Shown here one piece after another: positions 43,698 to 51,264 of a stretch of 64,000 nucleotides of DNA; position 1 is the first letter of the stretch; every line of letters begins with the position of its first letter. Origin of the DNA: JANPBY01 sp963805505 (GTDB lineage: Bacteria > Actinomycetota > Actinomycetes > DATJPE01). The position numbers and the translations under genes were made by a program. The notes under the pieces are model-generated. The model was not told the origin of the DNA. It was given only the letters and a program-made list of their open reading frames with translations, and made no database searches. The stretch is taken from NCBI GenBank assembly GCA_963805505.1, contig CAWDUP010000004.1:248001-312000 (forward strand), written 5' to 3'.

Positions 43698-44636
43698 TCA
43701 CGACAGGCCACGGCCCACCACCCGTGCCGACCGGAGGAGAAACCGGGGATCAAAAGCGAAGACCACCTGCACCAAGGCAAGCAGGGCCTGCGGAGCGATC
43801 GGCCATCGTGCCAACGAGCGCCCGGCCCAACCCAAGGCCTCCCTCCGGTGACCGAGGCTGGCCTCTGCAAAGGCGATCTGACCCATGATCCGAGCGTGAC
43901 CAGCCCTCGACCTCGAGATCTCCGGGTGCTGGTCGAGGACATACTGGAGAGCGTTGGAGACCACCTCGTTGCGTTCCCTGAACCAGGACTGGCCGTCCTT
44001 CTTGATCCTGGCCAACGGCTGGCGGACGACGCCGATGGGCCCGAGGCGGACGGCGCGCAGGAGCCACTCGTAGTCCTCGGCGTAGCTTTGGGGCAGCTTC
44101 TCGTCGTAGCCGCCAACAACATCGAACACCGATCGCCGCATGAGCAGGGTGGACGAGTGCAGTTCCTTGCGGCGAGAGCGGAACAAGTCACCCTGGGTGA
44201 CCACATCTGCAGGTCCCAGCCATTCGACGACGCGGTCCTCAGCCATCTGCAGCTGGATCCCTGCCCCCACGACCATGAGCGCTGGTTCGCCGAGCAGCCG
44301 CTCCATCTGGCGCTCGAGCTTGGTTGGCAACCACGCGTCGTCGTCGTCGCAGGAGGCGACGAAGTCGGCCGTCACCTCGCGCAACCCCGTGTTGCGGGAC
44401 GCAGACAAGCCAGTCACGCCCGTGTTGGCCATCACGCGCACTGACCGCCCGGGCCGTGACAGCGACTCGAGGCTGACATCTGGGGCTTCCTGGTCATGAA
44501 CGACGATGCAATGAACGTCGCCGGCGTACGTCTGGCTGACCACGCTCTCGACAGCCTTGCGAACCAACTCAGGACGGCCACGGGTCGGCACCACCACAGC
44601 CACCGCGGGCGCGCGGTCGGGCTCAGGCGTGTCCAC
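43698..44636 (-). CDS. GT2-family glycosyltransferase
   Basis: A 312-residue GT-A fold glycosyltransferase with AVAVVVPTRGRPELVRKAVESVVSQTY at the N-terminus, GLSASRNTGL, the metal-binding acidic motif SCDDDDAWLPTKLE (97-100), and FDVVGGYDEKLPQSYAEDYEWLLRA carrying the catalytic base region. It transfers a sugar from a nucleotide donor to the growing repeat unit on the cytoplasmic side. The GTG start lies inside the 3' end of the upstream Wzz-type gene in another frame; about 68 codons overlap. Confidence 0.88.
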   Translation of the reverse strand: MDTPEPDRAPAVAVVVPTRGRPELVRKAVESVVSQTYAGDVHCIVVHDQEAPDVSLESLSRPGRSVRVMANTGVTGLSASRNTGLREVTADFVASCDDDDAWLPTKLERQMERLLGEPALMVVGAGIQLQMAEDRVVEWLGPADVVTQGDLFRSRRKELHSSTLLMRRSVFDVVGGYDEKLPQSYAEDYEWLLRAVRLGPIGVVRQPLARIKKDGQSWFRERNEVVSNALQYVLDQHPEISRSRAGHARIMGQIAFAEASLGHRREALGWAGRSLARWPIAPQALLALVQVVFAFDPRFLLRSARVVGRGLS

Positions 44637-46498
44637 GGTCCGCCGCTCCTGGCAGTCGATCGCGCCTTCGCCGGGGTCCCACCGACCGGATCCGTCTCCG
44701 CGCCCTCCGATGCTTCGGGAGGCTGGACAGTCGGCTCCTGGGTTTGGGTTTCTTGCGACGGCGCCACGTCCGCGGGCTCGGAGCCCAGGTCGATCGTCCG
44801 GCCGTTTTCCATGGTTGACGACGCCGCGTGGCCCCCGAGGTCGGAAACGGTCACGATGCCGACTACGTGCTCGGTGACCCCGAGCCAGGTCAGCTGTTCA
44901 ACGGCATAGACCAGATCCTGCTGCTGGCTCAGACCGACCTTGACCACGATGAGCACCGGACCAGCCGTCTGCAGCACACTCTGTGCAAGCGCCCCGTCCA
45001 GCGGCACCTGCACCTGAGCCACTGCTGTCCCGTGGCTGCTGGCCAGTTCGGTCCACAGCTTGCCCAACCGGCGACGCTGCGTGGCGGGCGGAATGTCGGT
45101 CGAGCCGTTGCCAGACCCCATCACCGCAGCCCCCTGTCGGGAGACAGCGGGAACTGCATCCGCGGCAGGGCACTCGCCGCCCAAGACGTTAGAGAGTCCG
45201 GGTGCGTCAGAGGTGAACCGGTCTGCCAGAACCGGCCCACCAGGCTCGGTCAGGACCAGGGCGGCACCTCCGAGCACCTCATTCACGGCATCGCTGATCG
45301 CGACAGCTGCACGCGTCATGAGGTCTGGATAGTCGACTCCGACCAGCACCAGCGGACCTCGTCGATGCGAAGCGGCAGCGATGGAGGTGACCAGACCGTC
45401 GAGCCCGGCGTGGTCGCCTCCGGCCACCGCGCCCGACTCGTCGACCTCGACTGAGCCGAGGACGTCAAGTCGGGTCGGCGACAGGGGTTCGGACGGCTCT
45501 GGCTGAGCGGGCAGGCTCGACCGAGGAGGGGCCTCGCTCACTGCGGCTGCGGCTGGCGCCGGGGAGAACGCCTCAGGGGACGGGGACTCGCTCGGCGCTG
45601 TGGCCGGGAACGTTGCCCCTGGCTCGGCGACGGTCACAACTGAGGCGGCGGGGCGCGACAGGCTCGCCAAGGCGCTCGAGCTACTCGACGCCAGGTCCGC
45701 GTCAGCGCCTCGACGCTGCATCAAGAGCACCAGCCCTGATCCGAGAAGACCACCGATCACGACCCCGGCGAGCACATCGATCCACAGCACCGGCGACGTG
45801 GGACTCGCGGGCAGCGTGGCCTCGCTGATGATCTGCCCGCCCTGCGTCGTCTGGACATCCAAAGCGACGAGCCGACTGTTGATGTCAGAGATCTGACTCT
45901 GGGTGATGGCGATCTTCGCCTGAGCCCTCGCCAACGCCGCCTCAGTGCCCGCCGCCTTGGCGGCAGCAAGGTCGGCTGCGTACCCATCGAGCTCGCTGTT
46001 CAGGGTGGCCAGTTGCTTCTCCAGGCCAGCCTTGGCCGCGTCTCGAATCTCGACGGCTGCCGTAGATCGTCGGTCGAGATAAGCGGTGGAGAGCGCCTGA
46101 GCGCCGTCACGAGCCAGCTCAGGGGTTTTGGCCGTGAAGGAGATCACCAAAACCTGGCTGTTGGGTGAGGTAGTGACGTCGGCGTTGTCGATCAGGTCCT
46201 GGGCGGTAAGCCCGGCGCCCAGCGCGTTGGCGGCGTCCGCCGCGACCTGGGCGGAGTGCGCCACCTCGGCCTCGGTCTGGATCTGCACCTCAGTCGTGCG
46301 CCCGCCGTCGATCGAGGAATCCAGCCCCCCGGCCGTCGGGAGGACGAGGACCGAAGCCTCGGACTCGTAGACCGGTGTCTGCAGCGCATAGAACGCGAAG
46401 CCGGCAACTCCCCCGAGCAGCGCGCAGACCACGACCAGGGCAATCTGCGCCCCACCCCATGGACGACGACCCTCGTCTTGACTCGTCGCAGTCAACAC
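44432..46498 (-). CDS. Wzz-type co-polymerase with degenerate BY-kinase domain
   Basis: An open frame of 688 residues. A Wzz domain has TM1 (QIALVVVCALLGGVAGFAFYA), outer helices with a coiled coil, and TM2 (VLWIDVLAGVVIGGLLGSGLVLLMQRR, near residue 250). A Pro/Ser/Ala-rich linker follows. Then comes a domain with the bacterial tyrosine-kinase layout (APGLSNVLGGE..., VLIVVKVGLSQQQDLVYAVEQLTWLG) but no Walker A lysine loop: the position reads HRRGPLVLVGVDYPD. The last ~70 codons overlap the GT2 gene and are unlike any Wzz. In the neighbouring frame a TGA at 44623-44625 would end the gene normally. GTG 46498 has GAGG upstream. Confidence 0.75.
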   Translation of the reverse strand: MLTATSQDEGRRPWGGAQIALVVVCALLGGVAGFAFYALQTPVYESEASVLVLPTAGGLDSSIDGGRTTEVQIQTEAEVAHSAQVAADAANALGAGLTAQDLIDNADVTTSPNSQVLVISFTAKTPELARDGAQALSTAYLDRRSTAAVEIRDAAKAGLEKQLATLNSELDGYAADLAAAKAAGTEAALARAQAKIAITQSQISDINSRLVALDVQTTQGGQIISEATLPASPTSPVLWIDVLAGVVIGGLLGSGLVLLMQRRGADADLASSSSSALASLSRPAASVVTVAEPGATFPATAPSESPSPEAFSPAPAAAAVSEAPPRSSLPAQPEPSEPLSPTRLDVLGSVEVDESGAVAGGDHAGLDGLVTSIAAASHRRGPLVLVGVDYPDLMTRAAVAISDAVNEVLGGAALVLTEPGGPVLADRFTSDAPGLSNVLGGECPAADAVPAVSRQGAAVMGSGNGSTDIPPATQRRRLGKLWTELASSHGTAVAQVQVPLDGALAQSVLQTAGPVLIVVKVGLSQQQDLVYAVEQLTWLGVTEHVVGIVTVSDLGGHAASSTMENGRTIDLGSEPADVAPSQETQTQEPTVQPPEASEGAETDPVGGTPAKARSTARSGGPWTRLSPTARPRWLWWCRPVAVLSWFARLSRAWSARRTPATFIASSFMTRKPQMSASSRCHGPGGQCA

Positions 46499-46544
46499 CC
46501 GATCCTCACTACGAAGTCCCACCGTCGGAATCGACTGACAACGG

Positions 46545-46619
46545 ATCATCCGATCCGGCGCAGCCCACGTCGCCACCAGTGTCGCGCCGATCACTTGAAG
46601 TTACATCATCCGATCCGGC
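46545..46619. repeat. 15-bp direct repeat pair upstream of the Wzz-type gene
   Basis: ATCATCCGATCCGGC occurs at 46545-46559 and again at 46605-46619, exactly 60 bp apart, in the gap between the CBM-glycosidase stop and the Wzz-type start. The spacing is close to a whole number of DNA turns, which would suit a dimeric regulator (inference). Confidence 0.6.
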
Positions 46620-46623
46620 AACG

Positions 46624-46664
46624 ATTGATGCGCCGAACGGCCGTGGGCCGTCCGGCGCATCAAT
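46624..46664 (-). terminator. Long bipartite hairpin after the CBM-glycosidase gene
   Basis: ATTGATGCGCCG (46624-46635) and CGGCGCATCAAT (46653-46664) are perfect 12-bp arms. Inside them ACGGCC/GGCCGT (46637-46651) forms a second 6-bp stem with a 3-nt loop. It follows the stop at 46702 by 38 nt. No T-tract is present, so it could equally be an mRNA-stabilising or attenuating element. Confidence 0.6.
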
Positions 46665-46701
46665 GCAACGCCTATGATCGCGCCGCTGCTAGCGGCCCGG
46701 A

Positions 46702-48228
46702 TCAGCTGCCGCTGACCACCGACTTCCAGGCGGCACGCGATGGAGCGTCCAGCAACCGCCACTCGTGGTCACCATGGTGAGCGTCGAAGTAGTTGACGAA
46801 CAAGGCTCCGTGGTCTCTGAAGTAGGCAGCCGACTGCTTCAGCCACTGCGCGCGGCCCGTTCCATCGTCCCCGGCCGCAACCTCACTGCCGTACTCTCCG
46901 ATGCCCCATGGCTTTCCCTGCGACTCCGACACTCGGCGCAGGTCCCCGAGGAGACCTTCAGGATCGAGGTAGATCCGCTTGTCCGAGGGGTTGCTGTAGC
47001 AGTCCCAGCCCATGACGTCGACGACGTCGTTGCCGGGATAGTAGTCATGCCAATCCCGATGCGACCCCGATCGCAGGGTGTAACACATCCAGATCGTGGT
47101 GGTGTGCAAGCGTGGGTTTCCGGCAGCGTCGGCCAATGAGTCCAGGCGCCGCAACGCCTCGCGGTACTGACCGGCGGTGAACTCACCGTGCTCGATGTTG
47201 TCCTCGGGCTCGTGGAAGTTGGTCCAGTAGATGTCGCGGTCGCGCGGTGCGTTCGCGAACCAGTTGCGGAAGAAGCCGTCCAGGCTGCCCGACACGACCT
47301 GCTGGGGCGATGCCTTGAACGAAACGACGATCGGCCCGCCGGTGCTTCCCGCCTTGCCCGGCCATGCGGAGGGCATTCCCGGGAAGAACACGCGGACGAC
47401 CTTCAGCCCGCCATAGTTGGCGTTGGACCGTGCCAGGGCGGTTGCGAACGACGTACCGTCCCCGGTGTAGACGCTCGCGCCGAACAGCGTGCTCCCCTTC
47501 GATGCTGTCGGTGGTTTTGGCTCGTCGGACTTGTCGGGCTTGGACTTGCTGGGCTCGGGCTTCGGCTTCTCCGACTCGGTCGGTGAGGGGTCGGGCTTGT
47601 CGGTCTTGCTCGGTTTCGGCGCTGGCTTGGCCTCGGCCTGATCGCGATCGGTGAGTACCTTGCGGACGTCGACGTCGTCGACGCTGAGCGTGGCGCCCTT
47701 GGCGGCCCGAAGCGCCAACACCTGTACCGCGATCTGCGTGCCGTTCCCGGCGGCGGTGTACTCAGCCCTGACCTGGTGCCAGGCGCCATCGGTCAGGCTG
47801 GCCTTCGACTCGGTCTTCCCGACCAACGAAGTTCCCGCCACCTCCCGGAACCGGAACGTGACGGCCAGGCGCGGGGTGTCGGTGCGGATCCACACCGACG
47901 CGACATACCGGTCGCCCTTGGCGGCGGACCCGATGACATTGGGGCTGTCGTTCAGCAGGAGGCTGGTTCGCGTCAGCGCGGTCAACTTGGCCGCGCGACG
48001 GCTTTCGTGCCCAGCTCCGCTGCTCAGCGTCACCTTTGGATTTTGCGTGTTCCACCCAGCATTGCCCGACTCGAAGTCGGGGTTGCTGACCAGGTTGTCC
48101 GACAGTCGTGGCGCTTCGGCCGTAGCCGCTCCGTTGATGCTCAAAATGCTGGCCACGAGCGCCGCGGCGCTGGCGGCAGCGACCAGCGAGATTGCCGTTC
48201 GAGGGCGTTGAACAGCGTGTCGACCCAT
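46702..48228 (-). CDS. Secreted CBM-linker-GH26-like glycosidase
   Basis: A 508-residue exported enzyme with a signal peptide or anchor (residues ~11-37, AISLVAAASAAALVASILS). A CBM4/9-like beta-sandwich follows (~42-190, NLVSNPDFESGNAGWN ... WHQVRAEYTAAGNGTQIAVQVLAL), then a Lys/Pro/Ser-rich linker (~196-245). The GH26-like barrel is at ~248-508, with candidate acid/base Glu340 in TNFHEPEDN and candidate nucleophile Glu445 in GIGEYGSE. The catalytic part closely parallels the 31388 lipoprotein. ATG 48228 is chosen by the signal peptide, with GGAG upstream. It probably binds and cleaves the locus polysaccharide. Confidence 0.83.
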   Translation of the reverse strand: MGRHAVQRPRTAISLVAAASAAALVASILSINGAATAEAPRLSDNLVSNPDFESGNAGWNTQNPKVTLSSGAGHESRRAAKLTALTRTSLLLNDSPNVIGSAAKGDRYVASVWIRTDTPRLAVTFRFREVAGTSLVGKTESKASLTDGAWHQVRAEYTAAGNGTQIAVQVLALRAAKGATLSVDDVDVRKVLTDRDQAEAKPAPKPSKTDKPDPSPTESEKPKPEPSKSKPDKSDEPKPPTASKGSTLFGASVYTGDGTSFATALARSNANYGGLKVVRVFFPGMPSAWPGKAGSTGGPIVVSFKASPQQVVSGSLDGFFRNWFANAPRDRDIYWTNFHEPEDNIEHGEFTAGQYREALRRLDSLADAAGNPRLHTTTIWMCYTLRSGSHRDWHDYYPGNDVVDVMGWDCYSNPSDKRIYLDPEGLLGDLRRVSESQGKPWGIGEYGSEVAAGDDGTGRAQWLKQSAAYFRDHGALFVNYFDAHHGDHEWRLLDAPSRAAWKSVVSGS

Positions 48229-48561
48229 GAGGTTGCGCTCCGATTTCGTTGCTGACCCGCGAACGGGTGGAAGGGGGAACAAGTCCGTCCCGCCTGTTTT
48301 CGGCCTGCGGTCGGAGGCCCTTGACCCACCCGACCTGTCGTCGGGCGTCGACGGTACGTAGTGATCGCGCGAGGTCAAAGACAGCTCGAAGCGCGGATCC
48401 GGCGTCGTCCACAGCCGGGTGGCAGCCCCCCGACTACCGTCTGTGACCACATGCCGCGGAACCCTGCGCTGAGGCCGGGCGTGTCCGCACGCTGGGTGAG
48501 GGCAGGGTGAAGCCAGTCACAGCTGGCAACGCAAACCGTGACCTCGCTCACACGGACCCAC

Positions 48562-48588
48562 CCGGGCGGCTGTCATGACGCCGCCCGG
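48562..48588 (-). terminator. 9-bp inverted repeat, possible terminator
   Basis: CCGGGCGGC (48562-48570) and GCCGCCCGG (48580-48588) pair perfectly around TGTCATGAC, which contains its own GTCATGAC palindrome. It lies 73 nt after the phosphoglycosyl transferase stop. There is no T-run. Confidence 0.5.
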
Positions 48589-48609
48589 AACAAGTTACTG
48601 CGATCGGGT

Positions 48610-48627
48610 GTCACCCGAACGGGTGAC
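48610..48627 (-). terminator. 7-bp inverted repeat after the transferase gene
   Basis: GTCACCC (48610-48616) and GGGTGAC (48621-48627) pair around a 4-nt loop, 34 nt past the stop at 48661. Together with the stronger repeat at 48562 this may stop or slow transcription before the glycosidase gene. Confidence 0.4.
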
Positions 48628-48660
48628 CGGCTGAGCCCTTGAAGCCCAGCAGGCGAGCGG

Positions 48661-50376
48661 CTAGTAAGCCCCTTCGCCGTGCAGCACAGCACGGAAGGTC
48701 TTCCACAAGATGACCACGTCGAAGGCGATCGACCAGTTGTCGACGTATCGAAGGTCGAGCCGGACCGACTCCTCCCAGGCCAGGTCTGAGCGACCACTCA
48801 CCTGCCAGAGCCCGGTCATCCCCGGCTTGACCAGCAGGCGTCGCTTGACCTCGTCGTCATACGCCGAGACCTCCTCCGCCAGCGGTGGGCGAGGACCGAC
48901 CAAAGACATCTGACCCATCACGACATTCAGCAGCTGGGGCAGCTCGTCCAAGGAATACCGGCGCATCCAGCGGCCGACAGAGGTGATGCGTGGGTCGTCG
49001 TGCATCTTGAACATCAACCCGTCGCGGTCACTCTGGTCGAGCAGATCCGCCCGGATGTCCTCCGCGTTCGTCACCATGGAACGGAACTTGATCATCTTGA
49101 ACTCACGGCCGGCACGGCCGATTCGCGTCTGCCGGAAGAACACCGGTCCAGGCGAGGTCCGACGGATCGCCACCGCGATGGCGAGCAGCACGGGCGAGAG
49201 CACGACCAACGTCGCGAGCGCAGTGATCCGGTCGAACAGGCCCTTGCCGACCCGGCTGAAGCCGCTGAACCTCGGCTTGGCGAGGTTGAGCAGGGGCAGA
49301 CCGTCGACGGGAGTGACGTGGACCCGGGGACCCGCTACTTCGATCAGTCCGGCAGAGACCAGCAGCTCCGCGTCGGAGCCTTCGAGCTCCCACGACAGAC
49401 GCCGGAGGTTGGGCCCGGCCATCACCGGTCCGGTCAGGACGGCCACGACGTCGGCCCGGTGGGCGCGTACGGCCTCGGCCGCGCGCTCCACGCCCACCAT
49501 GGTCGGGAGACCGGCGGCTTGAACCGCCGTGTGATCACTGCCGTACGTCAAGCACACCGCCACGGGCTCGAGTCCATGGAACGGCCGTCTCCGCAGCTGC
49601 GTCACCAAGCCCAGGGCCGCCCTGTCGTCGCCGACGATGACGACCCGCTTCATGCACTCGCCACGGGACCGCCGCCGATGCAGTCGCCGACGAAGGAGAT
49701 AGCGGCCGGCCAGGTCGAGCAGAACGGTGAACGGCAGCACAACGAGGACGAATCCGCGTGCGACCGTCAGCTGGAGCGCGTAGGCGACGAAGGCTGCACT
49801 CGCCACCAGAGCGACACCCGCCGACAGGACTCGACGGTATTCATCCGAACCGACCCCGAAGATCCGCTCGTCGTAGGCGCGCGCCAGCCCGAGCAAGCCC
49901 ACCCAGACCAACGGCAGGAGCATGGCGGAGACGATCATGACGGCCCGCTCGAACGCGGCCGGCCGGATCAGCAAAGTCAGGATGGAGGCATCGATGGCGA
50001 CCAGGACGTCGACCAAGAGCACCGACGTGCGGTAACGCCGCTGCCAGGGTTCGGTGACGTCGGTCGGCTCCAGTTGGTCGGCTTCGCCACCTGCGAGCGT
50101 TGTCGTCGGGACCGAGAGGTCCAAACCTTCGGGCAGGTCGGGCAAGGTGTCGACCGCTTCGTCGTCGCGGGCAGGAACCACCCGCAACGTGTCGACCGCG
50201 GCGTCCTCCTGGTCAGGAACCACCCGCAACGTGTCGACCGCGGCGTCCTCCTGGTCGGGAACCACGCGCAGGGTGTCGGTCCGCTCAACCTGCCGGTCGG
50301 CTGGATCCGGCACGACGTCAGAGGTCTCGGAGACCATCGGTTGCCGCACCACGCGGACCTCGTCCTCGACCGACAT
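48661..50376 (-). CDS. Polyprenyl-phosphate sugar-1-P transferase (WbaP type)
   Basis: The probable initiating enzyme: it transfers a sugar-1-phosphate from a nucleotide sugar to undecaprenyl phosphate. Its 571 residues comprise a cytoplasmic N-terminus with DTLRVVP repeats, four hydrophobic helices, a CoA-binding-like domain (CMKRVVIVGDDRAALGLVTQLRRRPF) and the C-terminal bacterial sugar transferase domain. That domain has KGLFDRITALATLVVLSPVLL as membrane hairpin, FFRQTRIGRAGREFKMIKFRSM, YSLDELPQLLNVVMGQMSLVGPRPP and PGMTGLWQVSGRSDL. ATG 50376 is taken as the start; ATGs at 50391 and 50406 are in frame. It is the first gene of the leftward polymer series. Confidence 0.93.
   Translation of the reverse strand: MSVEDEVRVVRQPMVSETSDVVPDPADRQVERTDTLRVVPDQEDAAVDTLRVVPDQEDAAVDTLRVVPARDDEAVDTLPDLPEGLDLSVPTTTLAGGEADQLEPTDVTEPWQRRYRTSVLLVDVLVAIDASILTLLIRPAAFERAVMIVSAMLLPLVWVGLLGLARAYDERIFGVGSDEYRRVLSAGVALVASAAFVAYALQLTVARGFVLVVLPFTVLLDLAGRYLLRRRLHRRRSRGECMKRVVIVGDDRAALGLVTQLRRRPFHGLEPVAVCLTYGSDHTAVQAAGLPTMVGVERAAEAVRAHRADVVAVLTGPVMAGPNLRRLSWELEGSDAELLVSAGLIEVAGPRVHVTPVDGLPLLNLAKPRFSGFSRVGKGLFDRITALATLVVLSPVLLAIAVAIRRTSPGPVFFRQTRIGRAGREFKMIKFRSMVTNAEDIRADLLDQSDRDGLMFKMHDDPRITSVGRWMRRYSLDELPQLLNVVMGQMSLVGPRPPLAEEVSAYDDEVKRRLLVKPGMTGLWQVSGRSDLAWEESVRLDLRYVDNWSIAFDVVILWKTFRAVLHGEGAY
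50177..50260 (-). repeat. 42-bp tandem repeat inside the initiating transferase gene
   Basis: Two 42-bp units (50177-50218 and 50219-50260) differ at a single base near their ends and encode two identical copies of a 14-residue unit, DTLRVVPDQEDAAV. Degenerate copies flank them (DTLRVVPARDDEAV on one side, RTDTLRVVPDQ starting the array). The array is in frame and lies in the cytoplasmic N-terminus. Confidence 0.85.
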
Positions 50377-50644
50377 CGCTCCCCTAGCCATTCCCCTACG
50401 GACCATTTCACCGCCACCGTTCCGGCCGCACCTACACCCGGCGACCCGTTGCGGCGGTGTGCTGAGTCAAGCAGGCTCCGGCACCCGGCGACAGCCCTGG
50501 CCGCCGGAACGAACCGAACGGTTGACCCGAGGGGGTGCCCAACGGACTAACCCAATGGAGTCAAAGAGATTCTCTGCGTGACCTATTCGGCCACCGGCCC
50601 CCGGATTTTGCGGGCAGGAGCACTCTCACCGCCCCGGGATGCGG

Positions 50645-51220
50645 TCACGGGAGCACGTTGTAGGTGTTCTGGGCGGCGGCCAATCCGTCCTCGATCAACG
50701 ATTCGCAGGCGTCGGCAGCCCGCTCGACCACGTGGCCGAGCTCCCTCCGCTCGGCCGAAGAGAAGTCGCGAAGCACGAATGCCGCCGGGTCCATCCGACC
50801 GGGGGGGCGACCGATGCCCACCCGGACCCGCGAGTAGTCCGGGCCTTGGACGGCACGAGTGATCGACCGCAAGCCGTTGTGGCCGCCGTCCCCGCCGCCC
50901 GCCTTGAGCCGCAGGACGCCGAAGTCGAGATCGAGGTCGTCATGAACGACCACCAGCCTGCTCGGCTCGACGCCGAAGAACGAGCACAACCCCGACACCG
51001 GTCCACCGGACTCGTTCATGAACGAGCGGGGCTTGGCCAGGACGACCTGATGCGTGCCCAGCCTGCCCTCGACGACCTCGGCGCGGCTCTTGTGGACCTT
51101 GAACCGAGCACCGAAGCGCGCGGCCAGCAGGTCGACGACCTGGTACCCCACGTTGTGCCGGTTCCCGGCATAACCGGGCCCAGGGTTCCCGAGCCCGACC
51201 ACCAGCCAGCAATCAGCCAT
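50645..51220 (-). CDS. pth: Peptidyl-tRNA hydrolase
   Basis: Releases tRNA from prematurely dissociated peptidyl-tRNA. The 191 residues match the bacterial Pth family: LVVGLGNPGPGYAGNRHNVGYQVVDLLA with catalytic His22, KPRSFMNESGGPV, the Asp motif VVHDDLDLDFGVLRLKAGGGDGGHNGLRSI, and VGIGRPPG. It is the last gene of the glmU-prs-rplY-pth order known in actinobacteria. Its 3' side faces the start region of the accessory polymer locus. Confidence 0.97.
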   Translation of the reverse strand: MADCWLVVGLGNPGPGYAGNRHNVGYQVVDLLAARFGARFKVHKSRAEVVEGRLGTHQVVLAKPRSFMNESGGPVSGLCSFFGVEPSRLVVVHDDLDLDFGVLRLKAGGGDGGHNGLRSITRAVQGPDYSRVRVGIGRPPGRMDPAAFVLRDFSSAERRELGHVVERAADACESLIEDGLAAAQNTYNVLP

Positions 51221-51264
51221 GCCGTACGGCTCCGATCAGCAAGCCGGTCGAGGCGTTGCGCTCG

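Larger units (their letters stand above)
48229..48660. other. 432-nt intergenic region with stable hairpins
   Basis: The frame of the downstream glycosidase stays open to 48450, but that stretch is not signal-peptide-like and is treated as leader. The half next to the phosphoglycosyl transferase stop carries two inverted repeats (listed separately). No recognisable gene or riboswitch is seen. Confidence 0.45.

Noticed and set aside
50135..50290. Possible CRISPR or regulatory repeat array
   Set aside because: The repeats are directly adjacent, without spacers, and in frame within a protein; they are coding tandem repeats.
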